Source of the DNA: Deltaproteobacteria bacterium
Lineage (GTDB): Bacteria; Desulfobacterota; Desulfobacteria; Desulfobacterales; JAUVGT01
Assembly: GCA_030593645.1 (NCBI GenBank)
Contig: JAUVGT010000251.1
Location: forward strand, 1 to 7,392
Reading direction: 5' to 3'
DNA length: 7,392 nt
Each line of letters begins with the position of its first letter. Position 1 is the stretch's first letter. Under the pieces are notes generated by a model. That model searched no databases. It was not told where the DNA came from and saw only the letters and a list, made by a program, of their open reading frames with translations. The position numbers were made by a program, and so were the translations under genes. Below are positions 1-6,095 of the stretch, in pieces.

Positions 1-140
1 AAAAGTCCGAATTAGACGGTTTCGTAAAAAGTTCAAATTCAAGGCGTGCAAATTTCGTAATCATGAAGCGTACTTATAGTACGTTGAATGATTGCGAAAT
101 GCAGCACAACGCAGAAGTTGGACTTTTTACGAGACCGTCA
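1..140. repeat. Foldback (MITE-like) repeat, copy 1, truncated at the window edge
   Basis: This is the first of three copies of a 153-bp element; the leftmost 13 bases lie outside the window. It differs from copy 3 (3958-4110) at only 3 of 140 positions. The copy is a long imperfect palindrome: GACGGTTTCGTAAAAAGTTC near the left (16-35) pairs with the right end GACTTTTTACGAGACCGTC (121-139). The arms continue inward to GTACTTATAGTAC at the apex (70-82). No transposase is encoded. Small size, terminal inverted repeats and near-identical dispersed copies suit a non-autonomous mobile element or a large REP-type palindrome. The right half holds a 27-codon open frame (ATG at 88, stop 169-171) starting MIAKCSTTQKLDFLRDR. 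It is the same frame that fuses to genes at copies 2 and 3, but here it ends before rplM. Confidence 0.9.
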
Positions 141-221
141 TGATTTGAAACTATTAACATTGAGAGTTTAAAGTTCTGTTTCAAACATAAACCATTTCTA
201 TCCGTAAATTGAATTTTTCCC

Positions 222-248
222 TTGACTTTATTTTATATATGGTTTAAT
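222..248 (+). promoter_or_regulatory. Candidate sigma-70 promoter for rplM-rpsI
   Basis: TTGACT (222-227) matches the -35 consensus at five of six positions. TTTAAT (243-248) matches a -10 box at five of six, but the 15-base spacer is shorter than the usual 16-18. The surroundings are strongly AT-rich. Its place 33 bases upstream of the rplM GTG, downstream of repeat copy 1, makes it the best promoter candidate for the ribosomal operon. Any leader would be short. Confidence 0.45.
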
Positions 249-280
249 TATTCTGATTTTTATTACAGGAGCATAAGAAA

Positions 281-715
281 GTGAAAAAATATACATACAG
301 CGCCAAGGCAGAGGATAATAAGGACAAATGGTGGATCGTTGATGCTGAGGGTAAGATTTTGGGTCGTCTCGCTACCAGAATTGCTTCTCATATCAGAGGC
401 AAGCACAATCCAATGTATACACCCCATGTGGATACAGGAGATTCAGTTATTGTGATCAATGCTGAAAAGATTGTTCTTACCGGCAGGAAGCTGGATCAAA
501 AAAATTATTACCGGCACAGCGGTTATATCGGTAGTCTTAAAACAATTACCGCCAGAAAACTCCTGGAAAAACGGCCTGAAGATGTGATTCGTTTTGCAGT
601 TAAGGGGATGCTTCCGAAAAACAGGCTTGGGAGACAACTTTTCAAAAAATTAAAGGTTTATTCAGGTGACAAACATCCGCATGAAGCCCAACAGCCTGAA
701 ACTTTGACTTTATAA
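281..715 (+). CDS. rplM: 50S ribosomal protein L13
   Basis: L13 is an early-assembling protein of the large ribosomal subunit that binds 23S rRNA. The 144-residue product has the usual L13 length (about 142). It shows the N-terminal block WWIVDAEGKILGRLAT (17-32), the GDSVIVINAEK strand region (53-63) and the family signature VKGMLPKNRLGR (107-118), followed by the VYSGDKHPHEAQQPE tail. The start is GTG, chosen because AGGAG at 267-271 lies nine bases upstream and the N-terminus fits the family. rpsI follows after 26 bases, the near-universal bacterial L13-S9 operon order. Nothing is truncated or unusual apart from the GTG start. Identification is from family recognition. Confidence 0.98.
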   Translation: MKKYTYSAKAEDNKDKWWIVDAEGKILGRLATRIASHIRGKHNPMYTPHVDTGDSVIVINAEKIVLTGRKLDQKNYYRHSGYIGSLKTITARKLLEKRPEDVIRFAVKGMLPKNRLGRQLFKKLKVYSGDKHPHEAQQPETLTL

Positions 716-741
716 ATTAAAATCACGATTAGGGGAATTAA

Positions 742-1137
742 ATGGATCAGGGAAACATGTTTTACGCGACCGGAAAACGGAAAAACGCTATCGCCAGAAC
801 CTGGATGAGTCCCGGTAAAGGTGAAATCATTATTAATAATAAGCCGATAGAAGAATATTTTACGGTTGAATCCACAAGAAAGCTGGCAACCCAGGCACTT
901 GTTTTGACCAATAATATGAGTACCTTTGATGTTAAAGTGCGTGTAATAGGCGGGGGTTATTCAGGGCAGGCCGGCGCGGTGAGGCATGGTATTACCCGGG
1001 CATTGATTCAGACCGACCCTGATTTGAGACAGTCTTTAAAAAAAGCAGGTTTTATAAAGCGAGACCCCAGGGCAAAAGAAAGAAAGAAATACGGCCAGAA
1101 AGGCGCCCGGGCTCGTTTTCAATTCTCAAAACGATAA
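742..1137 (+). CDS. rpsI: 30S ribosomal protein S9
   Basis: S9 belongs to the head of the small ribosomal subunit, and its C-terminal tail reaches the P-site tRNA. The product is 131 residues, the normal size (about 130). Visible landmarks are YATGKRKNAIART near the N-terminus (8-20), the S9 signature GGGYSGQAGAVRHGITRAL (70-88), the basic RDPRAKERKKYGQKGAR segment (107-123) and the conserved end FQFSKR. The ATG at 742 is preceded by AGGGG (731-735) with a six-base spacer; Met6 (757) is a weaker alternative. It is co-transcribed with rplM and is followed after about 77 bases by a strong intrinsic terminator. Confidence 0.98.
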   Translation: MDQGNMFYATGKRKNAIARTWMSPGKGEIIINNKPIEEYFTVESTRKLATQALVLTNNMSTFDVKVRVIGGGYSGQAGAVRHGITRALIQTDPDLRQSLKKAGFIKRDPRAKERKKYGQKGARARFQFSKR

Positions 1138-1214
1138 TCATATATTTTCCATCTTCTTTTTTGATCCGGTGGGAAAAATATGTATCAATATAATATGGTT
1201 AAACATGAATATTG

Positions 1215-1247
1215 AGGGGAACAGGAATATCCTGTTCCCCTTTTTTT
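1215..1247 (+). terminator. Rho-independent terminator of rplM-rpsI
   Basis: AGGGGAACAGGA (1215-1226) and TCCTGTTCCCCT (1230-1241) form a perfect 12-bp stem closed by a three-base loop ATA, followed by an uninterrupted run of seven T (1241-1247). This is a textbook intrinsic terminator on the + strand, 77 bases after the rpsI stop. It should insulate the ribosomal operon from the transporter genes. Confidence 0.95.
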
Positions 1248-1301
1248 GTTATCTTCTGCTTTTCATTTTTCATGCACACTATTTTCCAATTTCTCTGATT
1301 C

Positions 1302-1424
1302 GTCATTCCGGATACCGGATCGAGTCCGGCACAGGCTCCGCTGGCATGTCCGCCATAGTCTTGGCGAAGGTGGAAGCGGAGATCCGGGCACGAAGTGAAG
1401 CTTTTGCGCTATCCAGGAAAATGA
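1302..1424. repeat. REP-like nested palindromic element
   Basis: The outer ends GTCATTCCGGATA (1302-1314) and TATCCAGGAAAATGA (1410-1424) are imperfect inverted repeats. Inside them nest CCGGATC (1315-1321) with GATCCGG (1381-1387), CTCCGCT (1336-1342) with AGCGGAG (1375-1381), and CGCCA (1351-1355) with TGGCG (1362-1366). The element is much more GC-rich than its surroundings. GTCATTCCGG-type ends are familiar from dispersed intergenic repeats in proteobacterial genomes. No coding role is supported. Copy number elsewhere cannot be judged from this window. Confidence 0.65.
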
Positions 1425-1521
1425 TCATATCACACATATCCGACTCTATAGGGCTAATAAAAAACGAACGCGATACCGCCCCCGAATTCCGATTGTATTG
1501 GTTCCCCTTGTATTAATAATC

Positions 1522-1545
1522 TTATCAAGGCCTTGATAATATAAT
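1522..1545 (+). promoter_or_regulatory. 18-bp perfect palindrome abutting a -10 box (candidate operator/promoter)
   Basis: TTATCAAGGCCTTGATAA (1522-1539) is a perfect 9+9 inverted repeat with no spacer. It is followed directly by TATAAT (1540-1545), a perfect -10 hexamer. No good -35 box lies 16-18 bases upstream. That would fit a promoter needing an activator or one occluded by a dimeric repressor at the palindrome. It lies about 100 bases upstream of the yejB start, where the transporter operon promoter is expected. Both the promoter and operator roles are inferred. Confidence 0.4.
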
Positions 1546-1642
1546 TGTTTCGGTGTATGCAAATAAGGATGCATGGAATCCTGTAATATGATAGATATAT
1601 AAGTTACACATATCTTCAGTTTATCTTTATACGAGGATCTGA

Positions 1643-2674
1643 ATGACTGCCTACTTTATCCGTCGCCTCCTGTTAATAATACCCACATTTATCGGTATTA
1701 CCATTATGGTGTTCATCATTACTCGCCTGGTTCCCGGTGGGCCGATCGAGCGTATGATAGCCCAGGCTCGGCAGCAGCATGTGATCTCTGGAGCCGGTGG
1801 ATATGGAAGCGCAGGTGATCAGCAGGATCAACCGCTTTCTGAAGAACAGATCGAGGAGCTTAAAAAATACTATGGTTTCGATAAACCGATACTTGTTAGT
1901 TATTTTTTTTGGCTTGGTAAGGTTCTCACTGGTGATTTAGGAGTTTCAACTCGATATTATGATCCTGTTTGGAGCATGATTCGGGACAAGATTCCCATTT
2001 CCCTGTATTTCGGAATTATAACACTGATTCTTACTTATGGAATATGCATACCCCTGGGAATAGCAAAGGCAATCAAGCATAAGACATTTTTTGATAATAT
2101 TTCCTCAATTGTCATCTTTATCGGGTACGCGATTCCCGGATGGGTTGTGGGAATATTGATGTTGATGCTTTTTGCATCACACTGGGATATTTTTCCACTG
2201 GGAGGTTTTGTGAGTGGTGACTTTGAAGATTTTACTATTTTACAAAAAACAGGCGATATCATCCGGCATACGATATTACCTTCCATTGCATATCTTGTCG
2301 GGGCCTTTACGGTTTTAACTTTTTTGATGAAAAACACGCTGATGGACAACCTGGCATCCGACTATGTGCGGACCGCAATCGCAAAAGGACTTCCGTTCAA
2401 AAAAGCGGTTTTCAGACACGCGTTTAGAAACAGCCTGATTCCAATCGCAACGAGTTTTGGGAACAACATCTCCATCTTTTTGACCGGTTCATTTTTAATT
2501 GAAAAAGTTTTCAATATCGATGGAATGGGACTTCTGGGGTATGAGTCCATCGTTGAACGGGATTATCCCGTGGTTATGGGAATCCTGGTGATATCTTCAC
2601 TGCTTTTTATGATTGGAAATATCTTATCGGATATATGTGTCGCTATTGTAGATCCAAGGGTAAAATTCGAATAA
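1643..2674 (+). CDS. yejB: ABC transporter permease, YejB/DppB type
   Basis: This is one of two inner-membrane channel subunits of a peptide-type (PepT family) ABC importer. The 343-residue product is close to E. coli YejB (about 364). It opens with YFIRRLLLIIPTFIGIT and LVPGGP, the classic DppB/YejB beginning. Hydrophobic segments are visible at roughly 8-28, 118-141, 153-178, 212-232, 268-290 and 311-334. The cytoplasmic EAA loop that contacts the ATPase is at about 240-268 (DYVRTAIAKGLPFKKAVFRH), and the chain ends DPRVKFE. The start is supported by GAGGA (1633-1637), five bases before the ATG. The paralogous permease, binding protein and ATPase follow on the same strand. YejB rather than generic DppB is favoured mainly by the clear YejE neighbour. 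An in-frame stop ends the gene just before repeat copy 2. Confidence 0.9.
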   Translation: MTAYFIRRLLLIIPTFIGITIMVFIITRLVPGGPIERMIAQARQQHVISGAGGYGSAGDQQDQPLSEEQIEELKKYYGFDKPILVSYFFWLGKVLTGDLGVSTRYYDPVWSMIRDKIPISLYFGIITLILTYGICIPLGIAKAIKHKTFFDNISSIVIFIGYAIPGWVVGILMLMLFASHWDIFPLGGFVSGDFEDFTILQKTGDIIRHTILPSIAYLVGAFTVLTFLMKNTLMDNLASDYVRTAIAKGLPFKKAVFRHAFRNSLIPIATSFGNNISIFLTGSFLIEKVFNIDGMGLLGYESIVERDYPVVMGILVISSLLFMIGNILSDICVAIVDPRVKFE

Positions 2675-2770
2675 CAAAAAAGATGGTCTCGTAAAAAGTC
2701 CGAAATAGACGGTTTCGTAAAAAGTTCAAATTCAAGGCGTGCAAATATTGTAATCATGAAGCGTACTTAT

Positions 2771-2812
2771 CAGACCCGCCCTGTTAAATCTGTCTTTTTA
2801 TTTAACAGGGGA
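2771..2812. repeat. Nested 11-bp inverted repeat lodged at the apex of foldback copy 2
   Basis: CCCTGTTAAAT (2779-2789) and ATTTAACAGGG (2800-2810) are perfect inverted repeats around a pyrimidine-rich 10-base loop (2790-2799). The segment takes the place of five bases found in copies 1 and 3 and lies exactly at the turn of the larger palindrome, which looks like insertion of one small palindrome into another. Its right arm overlaps an AGGGGAG sequence upstream of an ATG. Confidence 0.85.
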
Positions 2813-2820
2813 GTTGAATG
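2807..2820 (+). promoter_or_regulatory. Shine-Dalgarno plus ATG carried by repeat copy 2 (alternative yejE start)
   Basis: AGGGGAG (2807-2813) lies four bases before the ATG at 2818, which opens a frame continuous with yejE. The family-typical start is Met25 at 2890, which has only a weak AGG (2879-2881) eight bases upstream. The strong Shine-Dalgarno sequence comes from the nested hairpin, and its first four bases fall in that hairpin's stem, so it could be partly sequestered. Whether ribosomes use it is unknown. Confidence 0.4.
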
Positions 2821-2889
2821 ATTACGAAATGCAGCAGAACGCAGAAGTTGGACTTTTTACGAGACCGTCAAAAAAAACAGGTCAATATT

Positions 2890-3933
2890 ATGCAGTTAAA
2901 CCCTTTAACAATTAAGAAGATCAAACGCTTTAAGTCAATAAAGAGAGGATATTATTCCTTTATCCTGTTTACTGTGATGATCGTGTTATCTTTTTTTGCT
3001 GAATTGCTGGTAAATAACAGGGCTTTGATGGTTCATTACCAGGGGGTATATTATTTTCCGACTTACGGTGCAATCATACCCGGTTCGACCTTTGGGCTGG
3101 ATTATGAATATGAAACAGAGTATCGAATACTTGCCGGCCTGTTTCAAAACCAGGGGGAAGGTAACTGGCTGTTGATGCCGCCTGTACCATATAATGCGTA
3201 CGAGAATGATTTAAAGGAAGATGATTATCCGCCCTTTAAGCCGTCTTTAAAGGAAAGACATTACCTTGGTACCGACTCTATCGGCAGGGACATTGCGGCA
3301 CGATTGATATACGGATTCAGGATTGCCGTTTTTTTCTCGATCGCTCTACTGTTCCTGACTTATATTATCGGTATCAGTATCGGGTGCGCCATGGGATACT
3401 TTGGCGGAATGTTCGACCTTTTTTTCCAGAGAATTATTGAAATCTGGTCAAATGTCCCCCTATTGTATGTCATTATTATTATTGCCTCAATTATGGTACC
3501 GAATATCATGATCCTGTTGCTTATCATGAGTTTTTTCGGCTGGACCAGCATTACATGGATTATGCGGACCGTTACTTATAAAGAAAAAGCACGAGAATAT
3601 GTAATTGCTGCCAGGAGTATTGGCGCGACTGATTTTCATATTATCTTTAAACATATCATCCCCAATACGGTGGCGATCATCATTACATACGCTCCTTTTT
3701 CGATTTCAGGCGGTATTGTGCTTTTAACATCACTCGATTATCTCGGGTTTGGCCTTCCGCCTCCAACCCCGAGCTGGGGTGAACTTCTTGAGCAGGGATG
3801 GGCGAACATGAGCGCGTGGTGGATATCGAGTTCTGTTATCACGGCCATGACCGTTACCCTTGTACTTGTTACCTTTATTGGCGAAGCGATCAGAGAAGCA
3901 TTTGATCCCAAAATGCACACGGTTTATGAGTAG
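2890..3933 (+). CDS. yejE: ABC transporter permease, YejE/DppC type
   Basis: This is the second channel subunit, partner of YejB. From Met at 2890 it is 347 residues, against about 341 for E. coli YejE. The N-terminus MQLNPLTIKKIKRFKSIKRG aligns with the YejE start pattern, hence this start. Continuing the frame upstream to ATG 2818 adds 24 residues encoded almost entirely by repeat copy 2. Features in this numbering: a first membrane segment at about 22-40; the YejE-typical VNNRALMVHYQGVYYFP (41-57); an extended periplasmic stretch to about 123; HYLGTDSIGRDIAARLIYGF (124-143), the DppC/YejE entry motif; further hydrophobic segments to the end; the EAA loop at about 235-263; LDYLGFGLP (282-290); and the end FIGEAIREAFDPK. 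The repeat-derived residues are absent from family members as I know them. Confidence 0.93.
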   Translation: MQLNPLTIKKIKRFKSIKRGYYSFILFTVMIVLSFFAELLVNNRALMVHYQGVYYFPTYGAIIPGSTFGLDYEYETEYRILAGLFQNQGEGNWLLMPPVPYNAYENDLKEDDYPPFKPSLKERHYLGTDSIGRDIAARLIYGFRIAVFFSIALLFLTYIIGISIGCAMGYFGGMFDLFFQRIIEIWSNVPLLYVIIIIASIMVPNIMILLLIMSFFGWTSITWIMRTVTYKEKAREYVIAARSIGATDFHIIFKHIIPNTVAIIITYAPFSISGGIVLLTSLDYLGFGLPPPTPSWGELLEQGWANMSAWWISSSVITAMTVTLVLVTFIGEAIREAFDPKMHTVYE

Positions 3934-3957
3934 AACCGGTTTTGGAACAATTAAAAA

Positions 3958-4110
3958 TGATGGTCTCGTAAAAAGTCCGAATTAGACGATTTCGTAAAAA
4001 GTTCAAATTCAAGGCGTGCAAATTTCGTAATCATGAAGCGTACTTATAGTACGTTGAATGATTGCGAAATGCAGCACAACGCAGACGTTGGACTTTTTAC
4101 GAAACCGTCA
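3958..4110. repeat. Foldback repeat, copy 3 (full length, 153 bp)
   Basis: This is the only complete, uninterrupted copy. The left end TGATGGTCTCGTAAAAAGTC (3958-3977) is inverted against the right end GACTTTTTACGAAACCGTCA (4091-4110) with two mismatches. The left side carries the terminal motif twice, at 3961-3977 and again at about 3987-4005 (ACGATTTCGTAAAAAGTTC), so the ends are asymmetric. Arms continue inward to GTACTTATAGTAC (4040-4052). Runs of A flank both sides (3953-3957 and 4111-4114). It fills the gap between yejE and the binding-protein gene, and its right half is open in the frame of that gene. Confidence 0.92.
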
Positions 4111-4122
4111 AAAATACTTCAT

Positions 4123-4141
4123 GGAAAGGTTGGTAAATATG
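4123..4141 (+). promoter_or_regulatory. Ribosome binding site deciding the binding-protein start
   Basis: GGAAAGG (4123-4129) lies nine bases before ATG 4139. The upstream in-frame ATGs at 4058 (inside repeat copy 3, preceded by AGTACGTTGA) and at 4121 have no comparable Shine-Dalgarno sequence. Starting at 4139 also gives a normal lipoprotein signal peptide, so this start is preferred. Confidence 0.65.
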
Positions 4142-6040
4142 CGTAAAATGTATAACCGGAAAGGATGGGTCAAATCATTATTATTTGATTTAGTGTTGTT
4201 TATTTTATTTTTATCGTTGACGGCCTGTGGTGAAAAGAAATCCGCCGAAAATGAAAAAAACGATGGCGCGAACCAGCAAACCCATGCGGATGACAAGAAA
4301 AATCGAGTCACTGGGATACTTCCAAAAGATATTGTGTGGCTGACAAACGATTCGGATCCTTTGTTTGCATCTCCGGAAGCTAAAAAAGGCGGCACGCTGC
4401 ATATGTTTATTCCCAGTTTCCCAATGACGTTTCGTGTTGTGGGACCCGATTCCAACAGCAGCTTCAGAAGTTATTTTGATTCAAACAATCTCAGCTTAAT
4501 CCTGCTGCACCCCAATACTGAAAATATTATGCCTTCACTGGCCACTCACTGGGCATTTGATAAAGATAAAAAGACAATGTATTTTAAGCTGAATAAAAAC
4601 GTCCGGTGGTCGGACGGAAAACCGGTTACAGCATCCGATTATACATTCGCACTCGAATTCATGCGATCAAAGCATATCATCGCGCCCTGGTATAATCATC
4701 ATTATACTGAAGAAGTCGATAAAGTCATTGTATATGATGAATACACCATTGCGGTTATTTCCACCAAAGTCAGACCCGAACTCTACCTTTGGGCGGATAT
4801 CAGTCCAAAACCCAGGCATTTTTATGGCAGGCTTGATAAAGACTTTGTTAAAACGTTTAATTGGAAAATTGAGCCCAATACCGGACCTTATCAGGTATCT
4901 GATTATCAAAAGGGAAAGTATGTAAAATTTAAAAGGAAAAAGAATTGGTGGGCAAAAGATCTCCGGTATAATAAAAACAGGTTCAATGTGGATAAAGTCA
5001 TGATCAATGTGATTCGTGATTACAATGTTGCCTGGGAATATTTCAAAAAAGGAGAAGTAGATTTTTTCCGAATTACTTTTCCCACATACTGGCATGATAA
5101 ATCAAAAACACCGGTTGTGGAAAATGGGTATGTTCACAAGGTCTGGTTTTATAATGACACCCGTCAGTCTCCGTTTGGGCTGTATATGAATAAGGACAAG
5201 GAAATATTTAAGGACATCAATCTGCGATATGCTTTCGCGCACGCCATTAATATCGAGAAAGTCATAAAGAAAGTACTGCATAATGATTATTTCAGACTTG
5301 AACAAGCCTTTATGGGATATGGGCGCTATACAAATGATGAAATCAGTACCAGAAGATTCAACCTTGCTAAAGTAAAATTTTATATGGAAAAAGCCGGGTG
5401 GAAACGTGGATCAGACGGGATCTGGGAAAAAGGTGATATGAGGTATTCGGTCAAGGTTAACTATTCCTCTGATACCCAAACCCCTCGCCTTGTGGTCATA
5501 AAAGAAGAAGCCAAAAAAGCCGGTATTGAACTCATACTCCAGAAAATGGACGGTTCCGCTTCCTTCAAAAAGACACTGGAGAAAAAGCACGATGTTGTTT
5601 GGATGGCTTGGTCCACCGGTTTTCGTCCCGCCTATTGGCAGGGGTATCATTCAGATAACGCGCATAAGACGCAAACCAATAACATCACCAATACAGATAA
5701 TCCCGAGCTTGATCAATTAATAATCACATACCGCAATTCCACAGATGCCGAAGAGCGAATAAAATATTCAAAAAAGATTCAGCAAAAAATAGATGATATT
5801 TGTGTATTTGTTCCCTCTTTTATGGTTCCGTATTGTCGGTTTGCATATTGGAGATGGTGGCGATTTCCTGAAGTACCCGGGACAAAAAATACGGATGATT
5901 TGTCCGATCCTTTTGCTGAAGGGCTATTCTGGTTTGATTCTAAATTATATGAAGAAACACTGGGAGCCAAAAAAGCGAAGAAAAAGTTTAAGCAGGTTGT
6001 TCTTATTAACGAAACATTTAAAATGAAAGCGATACAATAG
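4139..6040 (+). CDS. Periplasmic peptide-binding lipoprotein, SBP family 5, YejA-like
   Basis: This is the ligand-capturing subunit of the importer. From Met 4139 it has 633 residues; the frame reaches back to ATG 4058 (660) through repeat copy 3. The N-terminus is a lipoprotein signal: basic MRKMYNRKGWVK, a hydrophobic core to about residue 27, then lipobox LTAC with Cys30, followed by a hydrophilic linker rich in E, K, N and D. The family 5 domain begins near KKGGTL (82-86). It includes WAFDKDKKTMYFKLNKNVRWSDGKPV, TGPYQV (248-253), NWWAKDLRYNKNRFNVDKV (269-287) and a late NNITNTDNPELDQLI (514-528). The NWWAKDL..N..RFN block and the position beside yejB-yejE resemble YejA (about 604 residues). 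The C-terminal part is rich in aromatics (YWRWWRF) and ends with a lysine-rich tail. Ligand by analogy: oligopeptide or peptide conjugate. No ligand can be assigned from sequence. Confidence 0.9.
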   Translation: MRKMYNRKGWVKSLLFDLVLFILFLSLTACGEKKSAENEKNDGANQQTHADDKKNRVTGILPKDIVWLTNDSDPLFASPEAKKGGTLHMFIPSFPMTFRVVGPDSNSSFRSYFDSNNLSLILLHPNTENIMPSLATHWAFDKDKKTMYFKLNKNVRWSDGKPVTASDYTFALEFMRSKHIIAPWYNHHYTEEVDKVIVYDEYTIAVISTKVRPELYLWADISPKPRHFYGRLDKDFVKTFNWKIEPNTGPYQVSDYQKGKYVKFKRKKNWWAKDLRYNKNRFNVDKVMINVIRDYNVAWEYFKKGEVDFFRITFPTYWHDKSKTPVVENGYVHKVWFYNDTRQSPFGLYMNKDKEIFKDINLRYAFAHAINIEKVIKKVLHNDYFRLEQAFMGYGRYTNDEISTRRFNLAKVKFYMEKAGWKRGSDGIWEKGDMRYSVKVNYSSDTQTPRLVVIKEEAKKAGIELILQKMDGSASFKKTLEKKHDVVWMAWSTGFRPAYWQGYHSDNAHKTQTNNITNTDNPELDQLIITYRNSTDAEERIKYSKKIQQKIDDICVFVPSFMVPYCRFAYWRWWRFPEVPGTKNTDDLSDPFAEGLFWFDSKLYEETLGAKKAKKKFKQVVLINETFKMKAIQ

Positions 6041-6095
6041 GATAAGCAAAACAAGGTTACTGCACCGAATTAAGTAGTAAAAATATTTAAAAACA

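Larger units (their letters stand above)
1138..1642. other. 505-base intergenic region between rpsI and the transporter operon
   Basis: I see no credible gene here. In order it contains the rplM-rpsI terminator (1215-1247), a REP-like nested palindrome (1302-1424), an 18-bp perfect palindrome abutting a TATAAT box (1522-1545), and an AT-rich leader ending in the yejB ribosome binding site GAGGA (1633-1637). A 115-codon frame spanning 1169-1516 reads through both the terminator and the palindromic element and is judged spurious. Confidence 0.8.
2681..2870. repeat. Foldback repeat, copy 2, with nested hairpin insert
   Basis: This is the second copy of the 153-bp element and sits between the two permease genes. 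Its left end GATGGTCTCGTAAAAAGTC (2682-2700) is inverted against the right end GACTTTTTACGAGACCGTC (2851-2869). Outside the apex it differs from copy 1 at five positions. At the apex the five bases AGTAC are replaced by a 42-base hairpin-forming segment (2771-2812), giving 190 bp in total. A-rich tracts flank both sides (2675-2680 and 2871-2877). If transcribed with the operon, the element would form a very long hairpin in the yejB-yejE spacer. Confidence 0.9.

Noticed and set aside
88..171. 27-codon frame in repeat copy 1 (MIAKCSTTQKLDFLRDR...)
   Set aside because: It has no ribosome site and ends at a stop well before rplM. It is recorded only as the unfused version of the frame seen in copies 2 and 3.
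1169..1516. 115-codon + strand open frame beginning GTG
   Set aside because: It runs through the intrinsic terminator and the REP-like palindrome, has no convincing ribosome site, and its translation resembles no protein family I know.
3934..3957. Possible terminator after yejE
   Set aside because: The short spacer has no GC stem followed by a T-run; the only strong structure nearby is the foldback repeat, whose T-tract is inside its arm.
1..4110. Possible CRISPR array from the repeated sequences
   Set aside because: The three copies are about 150 bp, far apart, separated by genes, and internally palindromic over their whole length. No short regular repeats with unique spacers are present.
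4667..5095. 142-codon - strand open frame inside the binding-protein gene
   Set aside because: It lies entirely antisense to a well-supported coding gene; composition and lack of motifs mark it as a shadow frame. The other antisense frames across 443-6863 were dismissed for the same reason.
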